Assembly: GCF_018860745.1 (NCBI RefSeq)
Contig: NZ_JAHKPY010000002.1
Span: 558,001-622,000, forward strand
DNA from: Zobellia uliginosa
GTDB lineage: Bacteria > Bacteroidota > Bacteroidia > Flavobacteriales > Flavobacteriaceae
Direction: 5' to 3'
Length of the DNA: 64,000 bases
Positions 27,781 to 36,502 of this stretch are shown in pieces; position 1 is the first letter of the stretch, and each line of letters begins with the position of its first letter. The position numbers and the translations under genes are program-made. The notes beneath the pieces are model-generated. The model was not told the DNA's origin. It saw only the letters and a list, made by a program, of their open reading frames with translations, and did no database searches.

Positions 27781-28923
27781 TTACAATTGGTCTGAGATAA
27801 TATCCAATATATTCTTATTTATTAAATGAACATCAAATTTATTTTCTGCTAATTTTCTGCTTTCATGCCCCATGGCCTCAATATCTTCTGGGTGGTCTAA
27901 GAAATACTTTAAAGCTTCTACTAAAGGTTCTTCTTCTTTAGGAGGAATTAAAAATCCATTTCTTCCTTCTAGAACAGTTTCTCTGCAACCAGGTTGCATT
28001 GTAGTAATAATTGGCATTCCACACGAAAGTGCCTCTAAAATTGAACGAGGAACACCTTCACGATAGTACGTGGGTAGAACAAATATATCCAGCTCGGAAA
28101 TAGCTTTAGCAACGTTGTTAGACTTACCATGATAAACAATTACTCCTTTTTCATTAAGTGCTTCCAATTCTTTTTTGGACACGGCAGAACTACTATTTTC
28201 TGGAGGTTCACCAATGATATGAAATTCTGAATTGGGATATTTAGGTTTTAATTGTCTAGCTGCATTCATAAGCAGTTCAACACCTTTTTCTTTCATTAAC
28301 CTGGCTACAAGAACAAACTTTACAGCACTGTTTAATGAACGCTCTCTTGGTTTAAAAGCAAATTTCTCTAGATTGATGCCAGAACCGTTTACAACATGTA
28401 ACGATTGATTTTCAGCAACAATTTTATGGTTTTTAAAAAGCTGAAGATCATCTGAGTTTTGGAAAATAACGGCCTTATTACTCTTTAAAGCTTTACGATA
28501 TAAGAATTCAGTTATTGATTGTAATACTTTTGCCTTTGTGGTGACTCTACTAAAAGTAAAACCAAGACCTGTAATAAGCGAAATAACCGGTATATTCAAT
28601 TTTTTAGCAGCAAAAGAACCGTATATGACTGGTTTAATAGTGTATGGGAACAGAATATCAATCTTATATTCGTCCATTAAAGATCTTAATTCTTTAATTG
28701 TATTGTAATCACTTATTGGGTTTAAACCGGTTCTCTGTAAATGAAAAGGAACAGGTACACCTCCCAATTCTTCAACCAAGCTTAACGTATTTTCGTTGAA
28801 ATCAGGGCCACCACAGTACACCTTAAAACCTTTGCCTAACAAGTGTTTAATTAGGTCCCCCCTAAAATTACTCAAAGAAAACGAGGCGGAGCAGAGGATG
28901 AGTATATTTTTGTTGGTATTCAT
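27781..28923 (-). CDS. GT4 family glycosyltransferase, PglA-like
   Basis: The product is a 380-residue GT-B fold retaining glycosyltransferase. The N-terminal ILCSASFSLSNFRGDLIKHL and IDILFPYTIKPVIYGSFAAK with SLITGLGFTF recall the PglA/WbpX-type group, which adds the second sugar to an undecaprenyl-linked bacillosamine-like sugar. The donor-site motif YREGVPRSILEALSCG is near residue 287. The gene is 138 bases upstream of the PglC-like transferase. Assignment as the second-step enzyme is inferred from this similarity and place. Confidence 0.85.
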   Translation of the reverse strand: MNTNKNILILCSASFSLSNFRGDLIKHLLGKGFKVYCGGPDFNENTLSLVEELGGVPVPFHLQRTGLNPISDYNTIKELRSLMDEYKIDILFPYTIKPVIYGSFAAKKLNIPVISLITGLGFTFSRVTTKAKVLQSITEFLYRKALKSNKAVIFQNSDDLQLFKNHKIVAENQSLHVVNGSGINLEKFAFKPRERSLNSAVKFVLVARLMKEKGVELLMNAARQLKPKYPNSEFHIIGEPPENSSSAVSKKELEALNEKGVIVYHGKSNNVAKAISELDIFVLPTYYREGVPRSILEALSCGMPIITTMQPGCRETVLEGRNGFLIPPKEEEPLVEALKYFLDHPEDIEAMGHESRKLAENKFDVHLINKNILDIISDQL

Positions 28924-28945
28924 AAATCAATTTATCTGGAATAAA

Positions 28946-30085
28946 TTATTTAACAGATTCCATTATTTGAGCATAGAATGAAGACTGTGTTCTTGACTTT
29001 AAGAACGAATCAAATATAGGTTTATTGGCTTTGGTATCACTTTGGAGTACATTAATTATACTACTTTTTAGTTTTTCCGTATTTTCAGTAGGGCATGTTT
29101 GGATGTTTGGAATGTCTTCAATACCACCAGCACTTAAGGTTGCAACTATTGCTGTGTTTTGAGACATCATCTGTAAAAGTACGTTTGGGAACCCTTCAAT
29201 ACGAGAAGATAACACACACACCTCGGCTCTTTTAAAGTACGCATATACGTTTTTTACATAACCGGGCATATGAATCCTTTCTTTCAAACCTAATTCTTCA
29301 ATTTTTTTATTAAGATTATTCCTTTCCGCACCTTCACCAAGAATAATTAAGTCTAAGTCGTTGTTGATTACAGCTATATCTTTGAACGCTTCTATAAGAA
29401 TATCAAAACCTTTTGCGGGAGCCAACCTTCCGGCGGCAACAATGAACTTTTTAGTTTCATATTCTTTGTCTATCGCTCCGGTTCTTGAGTTTATATCATC
29501 AAAATTGAAGGGGTTAGAAATGGTTTTGATGTTCAGCTTTTTTGTTAAAGAAGGGAGTGCTTCCATAAGCTGCTTTTTCATATAGTCGGTTTGTGTAATT
29601 ACCAATGATGAGCCTTTATAACCCAGAGCATAAAAGAGAGAATAAATTTTTAGTTTATAACCGCTTAAAAGCTGAAATATAGAATTGGATTCCCTTAGAA
29701 TAACTTTAGCTTTGATAAAGCCTAATCTTTTGGCTAAGCCTAAGGTACCGTTTATTATGGTCTGAGATGAGAACGTAAAGGATACATCTCCATAACTTTT
29801 AAAGAATAGATAGGGTAGGAGGTAGATCGCACCAACAAAATATGAATTGAAGGGAAGATAAACAATATCAAAGTTTTCTTCTAGATCGCTCCAGCCATTA
29901 CTAGTTTTTTTTGATAATATAATGACACGACATTTCTGTCTGCACCCCGATACATAGAGCGCCATACTTTTTACAATATGTTCTGAGCCTTGTACGCTAT
30001 CTGTGGGGAGAACAAAGAGCCAAGTATTTTTTTTGTTTGGTTTCAGATTTATGATTTTGTTACCTGTTCTATAAGTTCTGTCCAC
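28946..30085 (-). CDS. GT4 family glycosyltransferase
   Basis: The product is a 379-residue GT-B fold enzyme with the donor-domain start KKFIVAAGRLAPAKGFDIL and the phosphate-binding motif SSRIEGFPNVLLQMMSQ near residue 297. The first Rossmann strand (NTWLFVLPTDSVQGSEH) begins about residue 20, so the start at 30085 adds a short polar leader and overlaps the upstream gene by 37 bases. A non-ATG internal start cannot be excluded. LLQMM replaces the usual LLEAM, so the family glutamate is a Gln here. Linkage and sugar are unknown. Confidence 0.83.
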   Translation of the reverse strand: MDRTYRTGNKIINLKPNKKNTWLFVLPTDSVQGSEHIVKSMALYVSGCRQKCRVIILSKKTSNGWSDLEENFDIVYLPFNSYFVGAIYLLPYLFFKSYGDVSFTFSSQTIINGTLGLAKRLGFIKAKVILRESNSIFQLLSGYKLKIYSLFYALGYKGSSLVITQTDYMKKQLMEALPSLTKKLNIKTISNPFNFDDINSRTGAIDKEYETKKFIVAAGRLAPAKGFDILIEAFKDIAVINNDLDLIILGEGAERNNLNKKIEELGLKERIHMPGYVKNVYAYFKRAEVCVLSSRIEGFPNVLLQMMSQNTAIVATLSAGGIEDIPNIQTCPTENTEKLKSSIINVLQSDTKANKPIFDSFLKSRTQSSFYAQIMESVK

Positions 30086-31128
30086 TTATGACCAACGTTT
30101 TCAATTGAAAATTTATCTAATGCTTTTGAGGCATTTAATTTAAACTGTTTACGTTTTTCAGGACTACTTATTAACTCGTTTAATTTTAGTACCATGTCAT
30201 CAATATTTTGATTTTCAACTAAAGAACCATTTTCACCATGAGTTATTATATCCGAAGGGCCAGAAATACAATCAAAAGCAATACAACAAACACCTTGAGA
30301 CATGGCTTCTAATAAAGTCATAGGAAGTCCTTCATAACGAGATGGTAAGACAAATATTTCAGTATTTAAAAGTAAATTTTTTATATCGGTTCTATAACCT
30401 GTAAAAACAATGTTGTCTTTAATACCAAGTTCTTCACTTAATTTTTTTAGATAAGTAATACCATCATCACCTTTTCCAACTATCTTAAATGTCCAATCAG
30501 GATGTTTGGTTAGAACGGATTTTGCTATATAGATAAGATTATCAAAACCTTTATGGTCATAACGGTTGACGTCGCCTATGGCTAATATCTCTTTCGAATC
30601 ACTAAATTTTATATCATTCTCTTTTACGGTTTGAAAAGTGCATGGATTTGGCATTAACCAAACATTTTTGTTACGCTTAGAGAAGTACTCTTGGTCAAAT
30701 TGAGTAAGTATGGTAACGGCACTAGCTAATGGGTACAGATTATTCCATAAAATCTTTTTAGCGAAAGTGCTTTTAGTATAATGATTGTTGTGTTCTGAAA
30801 CAATTAGTTTTAAATTATAAATCCTTGCAATTGGTATAGTTAGATATCCTAATAAATTAATATGTGAACTAATTATATCTGGTCTGTTATTTTTATTTTT
30901 ATAAAAGGATAGTAAGCTGAAAAACCCATTTATTACTACTGAATGAAATAAAGGATGGCTGTGTAATTTTATTCTCTTGATTCGAGAATCAAGTTCATAA
31001 TTATCATCTCCTGTAAAGGTAATTATTCTAATACTAAGTCCTTTTTGTACAAGATAATTGGCCAAAAGGCTAACCACCCTTTCTGCACCACCTCCACTCA
31101 TCTTGTTTATTAGAAAATCTACCTTCAT
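30049..31128 (-). CDS. GT4 family glycosyltransferase
   Basis: The product is a 359-residue GT-B fold enzyme of the 'GGGAERVV' group (KMSGGGAERVVSLLANYL at the N-terminus). The donor motif is PSRYEGLPMTLLEAMSQG near residue 262, followed by DCISGPSDII. This subgroup includes GalNAc- and galactose-type transferases such as PglH/PglJ, but the sugar cannot be fixed from sequence alone. Its start base is shared with the stop of the TupA-like gene, and its end overlaps the next GT4. Confidence 0.88.
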   Translation of the reverse strand: MKVDFLINKMSGGGAERVVSLLANYLVQKGLSIRIITFTGDDNYELDSRIKRIKLHSHPLFHSVVINGFFSLLSFYKNKNNRPDIISSHINLLGYLTIPIARIYNLKLIVSEHNNHYTKSTFAKKILWNNLYPLASAVTILTQFDQEYFSKRNKNVWLMPNPCTFQTVKENDIKFSDSKEILAIGDVNRYDHKGFDNLIYIAKSVLTKHPDWTFKIVGKGDDGITYLKKLSEELGIKDNIVFTGYRTDIKNLLLNTEIFVLPSRYEGLPMTLLEAMSQGVCCIAFDCISGPSDIITHGENGSLVENQNIDDMVLKLNELISSPEKRKQFKLNASKALDKFSIENVGHKWTELIEQVTKS

Positions 31129-32087
31129 TATTGACTTTGTGTTTTTGCGAGTAAAAGTTCACTTCCTAAAGCTAAATCCCATTCAGATGGTAATATAGGA
31201 GCAAATCCGCTATCGTGATGAAAGGTAAGTTCTCCGAAGTACAGTTTTCCGTCAACATCGTACCAATCTACTCGAACGTAACAAAAAGGTTTTGCTAGGA
31301 CTTTGGAAAGCTCTATCATTTTGGTTAAAGTTTTAGGGGCTGGAACTTCAAAATTGGCAGGGTCAGTATATTTACCATTTTCTTTTTTGGAAGACCATTT
31401 ATAAGGTTCTCTCTTCCAGTCAATGCTATACCAGTTTCTATAATGATCTTTAGTGCCTCTACCAATGTCTACTTGAATCATTCTAACCTTACCATTAAAA
31501 CAATGAAGTTTATAGTCCATAGGAATATCACCTTCCCTGGTTTGTAACAAAGATTCAACAATAATCAAGGGCGGAATATTTTTGTATTGCCACTCTCTCG
31601 TAATGTTATGGGCATAATTTTTTTCCAACCTTATTTTTAAATCGGATTGAATTTTAAAAATATCAATTTCCTCTTTATTTATAACAAAGTACCCGCCCCC
31701 ACTATCATGGTTTGTTTTTATGATACAAGGGCTGTCAGGAAGATTTTTTTTGGTGATTTTGGTAGGGTCTTGCGTATGGATTAAGAGTGGCACAAGGTAT
31801 TCAGATCCAATATTTTTTTCAATATACGCACGAACTGCATATTTATCAGCGCACATAGTATGCAGAGAGGTTCTGTCATTAAGTTTGAGCCAATTAATTT
31901 TTTCATTGAGTGTTTTAGGATGTTCCAAATCGATAGGACGCCCAAAAGATTCTTTGTAAACTCTCTTAATTACCCTTTGGTCGGCTGCTATACGAGTCCA
32001 ATAAAAAACATTTAAGTCAATAACTTTTTGAATTAGAATCCTTCCTACTGACGTTTTATTATATAATTTTTTTAATATTTTCTTCAT
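31128..32087 (-). CDS. TupA-like ATP-grasp protein
   Basis: The product is a 319-residue protein of the TupA-like ATP-grasp family, named after the teichuronopeptide synthesis protein. It has HPKTLNEKINWLKLNDRT near residue 57, CADKYAVRAYIEK, the lysine-bearing PCIIKTNHDSGGGY, IPMDYKLHCFNGKVRMIQVD, and a late VRVDWYDVDGKLYFGELTFH motif that supplies metal ligands. In other loci these proteins sit among glycosyltransferases and are thought to ligate amino acids or similar groups to uronic acids. Since the locus makes UDP-GlcA/GalA, amidation of a uronic acid is a reasonable guess. Confidence 0.8.
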   Translation of the reverse strand: MKKILKKLYNKTSVGRILIQKVIDLNVFYWTRIAADQRVIKRVYKESFGRPIDLEHPKTLNEKINWLKLNDRTSLHTMCADKYAVRAYIEKNIGSEYLVPLLIHTQDPTKITKKNLPDSPCIIKTNHDSGGGYFVINKEEIDIFKIQSDLKIRLEKNYAHNITREWQYKNIPPLIIVESLLQTREGDIPMDYKLHCFNGKVRMIQVDIGRGTKDHYRNWYSIDWKREPYKWSSKKENGKYTDPANFEVPAPKTLTKMIELSKVLAKPFCYVRVDWYDVDGKLYFGELTFHHDSGFAPILPSEWDLALGSELLLAKTQSQ

Positions 32088-32115
32088 ATATAAGTAAAAT
32101 AGAAAAATTAAATAT

Positions 32116-33267
32116 TTAAGAAGTAAAAATAGATTGCTGTTCGTTTAGTAATTTTTCTTTTACATTAATGTAAACGTACATAGAAATAAAAATATTACAG
32201 TAGTTATCAAAATAACCATGACCGGTCATAAGATATATAGATATGGTAAGACTTAAGTAGAGATATTCAGGATTCGTTTTAAAAACAAGAAGACTTCTGT
32301 ACAGAATGAATAAGTATATGCCAATCATAATTAAGAACGGCAGAATACCAGCTTCACCAATAACCATTAAATAAGAATTGTGGACACCCGGCAAACCTGG
32401 CCTATGCAACTGAAAAAAATAATAACCATTTCCAAACAAGGGCTTATCTAAAACATACTCAGTATAAAGTGCCCAAGTTTCAGTTCTACTATCCTCTCCC
32501 AACGTTTTGGTTTGAACAGCTTGTTCATTGCTGAAAATACTAGAAAATGCTGAAAAGCGTTCTTTATTCAATGATAACATACTCGAAATAGCAAAAAAGA
32601 TAACGAAGGTACCGGCTCCAATAATTGGGGTGATAATATTTTTTCTACTTCGATAAATAGCCACAAGATTTATCAGGAGCCATATAAGAATAAATGTTCT
32701 TGAAAAAGTTAATATTCCAGCAAGGGTTAAAATAAATTGCCCTAAAACTCTAAATCCTAATTTTGGAACGAGATAGCTCAAGCTATACCCAATGAGGCAA
32801 ATAGAACCGGCTAAATTTGGGTTTAAATAAAAACCACTATATCTACCGTAAGTAGGATAAAAATTAGCATTTGCCAAAGGAAAAACTAACGCATTTATGA
32901 TTATAGAACCTGCCCCGATAAGAAGAATATTGAAAATTTCTTTTTTCGAGGTTCTATGCAATACTTCTACTGAAAATACCACAATCGCCAATGAACGGAT
33001 AAACTCTTTAATTATTTCAATTTCATTAACACCGTAGAGTGCATTTACCCCACTAAAAATAAAATAGAATAAGGTTAAAAAAATAAATGGCAAGGGCATC
33101 TTGTGTTTCTTCTTGATTAGAAAAAAAAATAGAAACAATAAAAGTGTCGAGGCATAGCTAAGTAGGGAGCCCAAACTTGGGTTGAAATATGCCGTTATGT
33201 AATTAGGCAGGTTCCAAAGCAATAAGATGAGTATAAGGTATTGTATACCTTTTAAAATATTGTTCAT
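32116..33267 (-). CDS. Wzy/O-antigen ligase-family polymerase
   Basis: The product is a 383-residue polytopic inner-membrane protein with roughly ten hydrophobic segments. The large periplasmic loop contains GNGYYFFQLHRPGLPGVHNS, followed by YLMVIGEAGILPFL. The HNS-then-GE arrangement is typical of the Wzy_C/WaaL fold. With a flippase gene next to it and Wzc further on, it is best read as the repeat-unit polymerase. Ligase activity cannot be excluded. It has a separate 408-base upstream region that may carry its own promoter. Confidence 0.82.
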   Translation of the reverse strand: MNNILKGIQYLILILLLWNLPNYITAYFNPSLGSLLSYASTLLLFLFFFLIKKKHKMPLPFIFLTLFYFIFSGVNALYGVNEIEIIKEFIRSLAIVVFSVEVLHRTSKKEIFNILLIGAGSIIINALVFPLANANFYPTYGRYSGFYLNPNLAGSICLIGYSLSYLVPKLGFRVLGQFILTLAGILTFSRTFILIWLLINLVAIYRSRKNIITPIIGAGTFVIFFAISSMLSLNKERFSAFSSIFSNEQAVQTKTLGEDSRTETWALYTEYVLDKPLFGNGYYFFQLHRPGLPGVHNSYLMVIGEAGILPFLIMIGIYLFILYRSLLVFKTNPEYLYLSLTISIYLMTGHGYFDNYCNIFISMYVYINVKEKLLNEQQSIFTS

Positions 33268-33293
33268 TAGCTACGGCGATACTTCATAAACTA

Positions 33294-33301
33294 CAAAAAT
33301 A
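33294..33301 (-). promoter_or_regulatory. Putative -7 element for the polymerase gene
   Basis: CAAAAATA reads TATTTTTG on the minus strand and matches TANNTTTG, 27 bases upstream of the start at 33267. No -33 TTTG is placed correctly; the tandem repeat just upstream could instead bind an activator. Confidence 0.3.
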
Positions 33302-33331
33302 GATTTATATTTCTTATTAGAGTCATTAATT

Positions 33332-33368
33332 CATATTTGTACGTGAAAATCATGTTTGTACGTGAAAA
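33332..33368. repeat. Two tandem 18/19-base direct repeats upstream of the polymerase gene
   Basis: CATATTTGTACGTGAAAA (33332-33349) and CATGTTTGTACGTGAAAA (33351-33368) differ at one base and start 19 bases apart. That is close to two helical turns, as expected for a dimeric regulator or a pair of adjacent sites. They lie 65-101 bases before the start codon at 33267. Confidence 0.7.
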
Positions 33369-33675
33369 CCCATCTTTTTGGATTTTTATGTAAATTAAAT
33401 ATCATTAGTTCCTATTAAAAAATTGATTGGGTTGCTCGGATATTTTTTTATAACAATATGAACTTTCAAAATTTGGACTTTGCTAAAATAGCTCACCTAA
33501 TACAACTAGAAAGCTTTCCGAATGTATGTAGAAAAAGAAGACGGAAAAACTTAATTAGCTATAATGTTCCAAAAAAAAAACATAAAAAAACAAAATAGAC
33601 AGGCTTCTAACTTACGAATAACTTCTAAATATTTAATTTAAATTGTCACTAATTCCAATGTTTAGATTGAAAAAA

Positions 33676-35031
33676 TCATGTAGTAACCCCTGTCTTTTTA
33701 CTTTCCTTAAACGTAAAATAAAACATAATGACATTTTTCAATATTACAACTACGGTTGTACAAATAGCTATTCCTAGAATACCATAATACTGAATGAGAA
33801 TATAGTCCAGTATAATATTTAGAACTAAAGCTCCAAAGGAAACATAAGCCATAAATGCGTTTTTATTAATACTTGTTAAAAAATTCACATTTATCGTTCC
33901 TGCTATAGTAAAGGGAATATATACTAAAAAGATTTTTTGAATGTTCGAAACCACTTTCGTATCTTCTGCGGTAAACTCTTTTCTTTGAAAGAAAAATTCA
34001 ACAAAGAAATCAGTAAAAATAATTCCCAATATCGCAAAAACAGCACCTCCCCAAAATGTAATTTTCATCATTTTAAACACCGTTTCAAAAGATTTTCCTC
34101 GATTGTTAAGCACTAATTTCGAAAAATAGGGTAATAATACATTTGTAATAGCTATGGCCAAAAGACCGATCAAAAAGGCGGGCATTTTTTTTCCATAATT
34201 AATGGCGGCAATTGAACCTAGGACTAATTGCGCAGCAAAATATTGGTCTACAACACCATTCATTCCTGTTAGAAAACCAGATGAAATTTTAGCGGGCAAT
34301 TGTGCAAACATAAGCCTGGCGTTGGAACTCTTTAAATTTGGTTTAGATAGTTTTAGGATTTTCTTTTTCAGACAGAGTACTAGATAATACAAAAAACATA
34401 GTATGGACCCAAACAAAGTACCAAAAGCTAAGACCAAATTACCGAACACATCCCTATATAAAAACAGACAAGCTATTATAGAAATAGGCACGAACACACT
34501 ACCGTAAGAAGAATATTTGTATTCTCCATATATATTTAGCATACCACTTAGCAAAGAAGAAAACCCCCAAATCACAATACATGGAAGAAGATAGCGAAAT
34601 TGACTTTTAATCATACTATAGTATTCTTGGGTATGACCAGCGAAGAAATTTTCCACATAAGTATCGGTAAACACAAAGGCAATTATCATAAATAGAACAG
34701 ACACTAAGCCTGTTACCAAAAAACCAGTAGTTTGAAAAGAAGATATGCTATTTGTAGTTTTTAATTCTGCAACATAACTAGGTATAAAAACATTTTTAAA
34801 AGCACCCAAAAATACAGTATCGATAAACCCTGGAACAAGTGAAGCAATAAAAAATGTATCCAAAATTTCAGAAAGGCCAAAGTTTGCAGCAACCACCGAT
34901 TCTTTATAGAAACCAATGAATTTTATCAATAGAGTTGCAATACCAACAGTAAGTATATTCTTAACAACTTGATTTTGAAATAAAGCTTTTGCATTGAAAT
35001 TTTTGAAAAAGCTTTTAATTTTATTTATCAT
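33676..35031 (-). CDS. MurJ/MviN-type lipid flippase acting as Wzx
   Basis: The product is a 451-residue polytopic membrane protein of the MOP superfamily. The N-terminal GFYKESVVAANFGLSEILDT, LVPGFIDTVFLGAFKNVFIP and the later TGMNGVVDQYFAAQL segments look like MurJ rather than the usual O-antigen Wzx (PST family). It would move the undecaprenyl-linked repeat across the inner membrane. It ends at 33676, far from the polymerase, and its start is 10 bases downstream of a GT4 stop. As the only flippase in the locus it is the likely Wzx. Confidence 0.85.
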   Translation of the reverse strand: MINKIKSFFKNFNAKALFQNQVVKNILTVGIATLLIKFIGFYKESVVAANFGLSEILDTFFIASLVPGFIDTVFLGAFKNVFIPSYVAELKTTNSISSFQTTGFLVTGLVSVLFMIIAFVFTDTYVENFFAGHTQEYYSMIKSQFRYLLPCIVIWGFSSLLSGMLNIYGEYKYSSYGSVFVPISIIACLFLYRDVFGNLVLAFGTLFGSILCFLYYLVLCLKKKILKLSKPNLKSSNARLMFAQLPAKISSGFLTGMNGVVDQYFAAQLVLGSIAAINYGKKMPAFLIGLLAIAITNVLLPYFSKLVLNNRGKSFETVFKMMKITFWGGAVFAILGIIFTDFFVEFFFQRKEFTAEDTKVVSNIQKIFLVYIPFTIAGTINVNFLTSINKNAFMAYVSFGALVLNIILDYILIQYYGILGIAICTTVVVILKNVIMFYFTFKESKKTGVTT

Positions 35032-35041
35032 TACAATTTTA

Positions 35042-36136
35042 CTATTTCAGATTTTTTAAAATAATCTGCTCCCAATCGTTCGCTATATGAACGGCTTGAA
35101 ATTTTTCTACCGACATCTGTGCTTTTATCGAAAAATTTGATCTTAAAGTCGCATCATTAAATAGAACATTTAGTTTTTCTTCTAATTGTATTTGATTGTT
35201 CATTTCAATCAGAAAACCGTTTTCTCCATTTTTTATTAGTTCAGAAGGACCTGTTGGGCAGTCAGTAGCAACGCAAGGTAGTCCATAATGCATAGCTTCA
35301 ATCAAGGCATTTGGAAAACCTTCATATATAGAGGTAAAGGCAAATATAGAGCTGGAGTTGTAATGATCGCTTATGGATTTTGTAGGAGACAGAAGTTTAA
35401 TTTTCTCTTGCATCCCTAATTCACGTATTATATTCTCATATTCCTTTTGTTTTGGTCCTTTCCCAATTATGTGTAAACACCAATCTTCTTCATTTAGAGC
35501 TGAAAAGGCTCTTATTAAAAGTATTTGCGCTTTTTGTTCTGTAAAACGACCTACATTAAGAACAATTTTCTTTTTTTCGATTTCTTTATTTCTTGACAAG
35601 GTTAACTCGGTAGAAATAGGGTTAGCCAATATTTGGAGATTTTCTTCTTCAACGAAAGATTTAAAATATTGTTCAATAATTTTAGTCTGTACTACCAGAC
35701 AATTGGCCTTTGGATAAGTAAATTTCAAGAGAGTGTTCCATAAAAAGCCTAGGTTTACTTCGTATGGGTTATTTCTCTCGCTTATTATAACAGGAATTTT
35801 CAGGGTTTTTGCAGCAAGTATTCCTAAAATATTCTCTCTTGTTAAAAAACAAATAACTAGTTCTATCTTTTCGTTTCTTAAGTGCTTAGTAATTCTTTTA
35901 TAGAGTTTATAGTTTAGTTTTATAGTGTCAAAAACTGTCTTACTCGGCTTAATCTTATCATAACAATATAATTGCTTTATTCTAGGGTCCAACTTGTAAA
36001 ATGGACTTAAATTAACAAAAGTAATTACTGTTACTTTATATTTTTCAATTAGTTCATTACATAATGTACTAACTACCCTTTCAGCCCCCCCAGAGCTTAA
36101 AGACCCAATAATAAATGCAATAGATTTTTTTTTCAT
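35042..36136 (-). CDS. GT4 family glycosyltransferase
   Basis: The product is a 364-residue GT-B fold enzyme when started at the ATG at 36136 (MKKKSIAFIIGSLSSGGAER). The longer frame from 36160 only adds eight residues ahead of the usual first strand. The donor motif is YEGFPNALIEAMHYG near residue 270, then DCPTGPSELI. It resembles the neighbouring 'SGGAERVV' enzyme at 30049 in layout, so the two may have arisen by duplication. It is the first gene of its stretch, divergent from the beta-helix gene at 36503. Confidence 0.87.
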   Translation of the reverse strand: MKKKSIAFIIGSLSSGGAERVVSTLCNELIEKYKVTVITFVNLSPFYKLDPRIKQLYCYDKIKPSKTVFDTIKLNYKLYKRITKHLRNEKIELVICFLTRENILGILAAKTLKIPVIISERNNPYEVNLGFLWNTLLKFTYPKANCLVVQTKIIEQYFKSFVEEENLQILANPISTELTLSRNKEIEKKKIVLNVGRFTEQKAQILLIRAFSALNEEDWCLHIIGKGPKQKEYENIIRELGMQEKIKLLSPTKSISDHYNSSSIFAFTSIYEGFPNALIEAMHYGLPCVATDCPTGPSELIKNGENGFLIEMNNQIQLEEKLNVLFNDATLRSNFSIKAQMSVEKFQAVHIANDWEQIILKNLK

Positions 36137-36502
36137 TAAATGGATAATTATAAGGAACAAGTCTAAATCTCAATATGTTCCATCTCAGACCCATAAAGAA
36201 GAAAAACTTAAACAATACCATACGTTAACGCAGAAACTGATGTTTTCTTTCTTAAGAATGGGCAAAGATGTATAAAAGTTGATAAAACACAAATAATTAT
36301 TCAAAGATAGCTTAAACACCCATATACAGTTGTTGATAAAACTACAAATGAAAATTGATTGGTTACTAAATAGGTCACATACCATAACAACCATATGAAT
36401 AATACTAATATGACTTAATTTTAAGAAACCTAAAACTTTAGACTCATTTTAAAAACTTAGTTTTACGTCGTTAAAGGGCTATCATGTAAATAAATTTAAT
36501 TT
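36137..36502. other. 366-base divergent intergenic region
   Basis: It separates the minus-strand GT4 gene from the plus-strand beta-helix gene. It is AT-rich and contains no convincing ORF, hairpin or TANNTTTG pair. The TCGATGAARTG motif that precedes the three lipoprotein genes is not found here in either orientation. Confidence 0.4.

Larger units (their letters stand above)
33268..33675. other. 408-base intergenic region between flippase and polymerase
   Basis: It holds two tandem 19-base units near the polymerase gene (33332-33368), a TANNTTTG-like element at 33294-33301 on the minus strand, and an AT-rich, Lys-coding stretch. No gene is supported. A 46-codon plus-strand ORF at 33458-33598 looks accidental. 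Confidence 0.5.

Noticed and set aside
33458-33598. 46-codon plus-strand ORF in the flippase-polymerase gap
   Set aside because: Its Lys-rich end comes from A-runs, there is no recognised domain, and it opposes the strand of its neighbours.
36185-36394. 69-codon minus-strand ORF in the divergent gap before the beta-helix gene
   Set aside because: Hydrophobic and Cys/Asn-rich with no family features. It sits where promoters are expected and looks like an AT-rich random frame.
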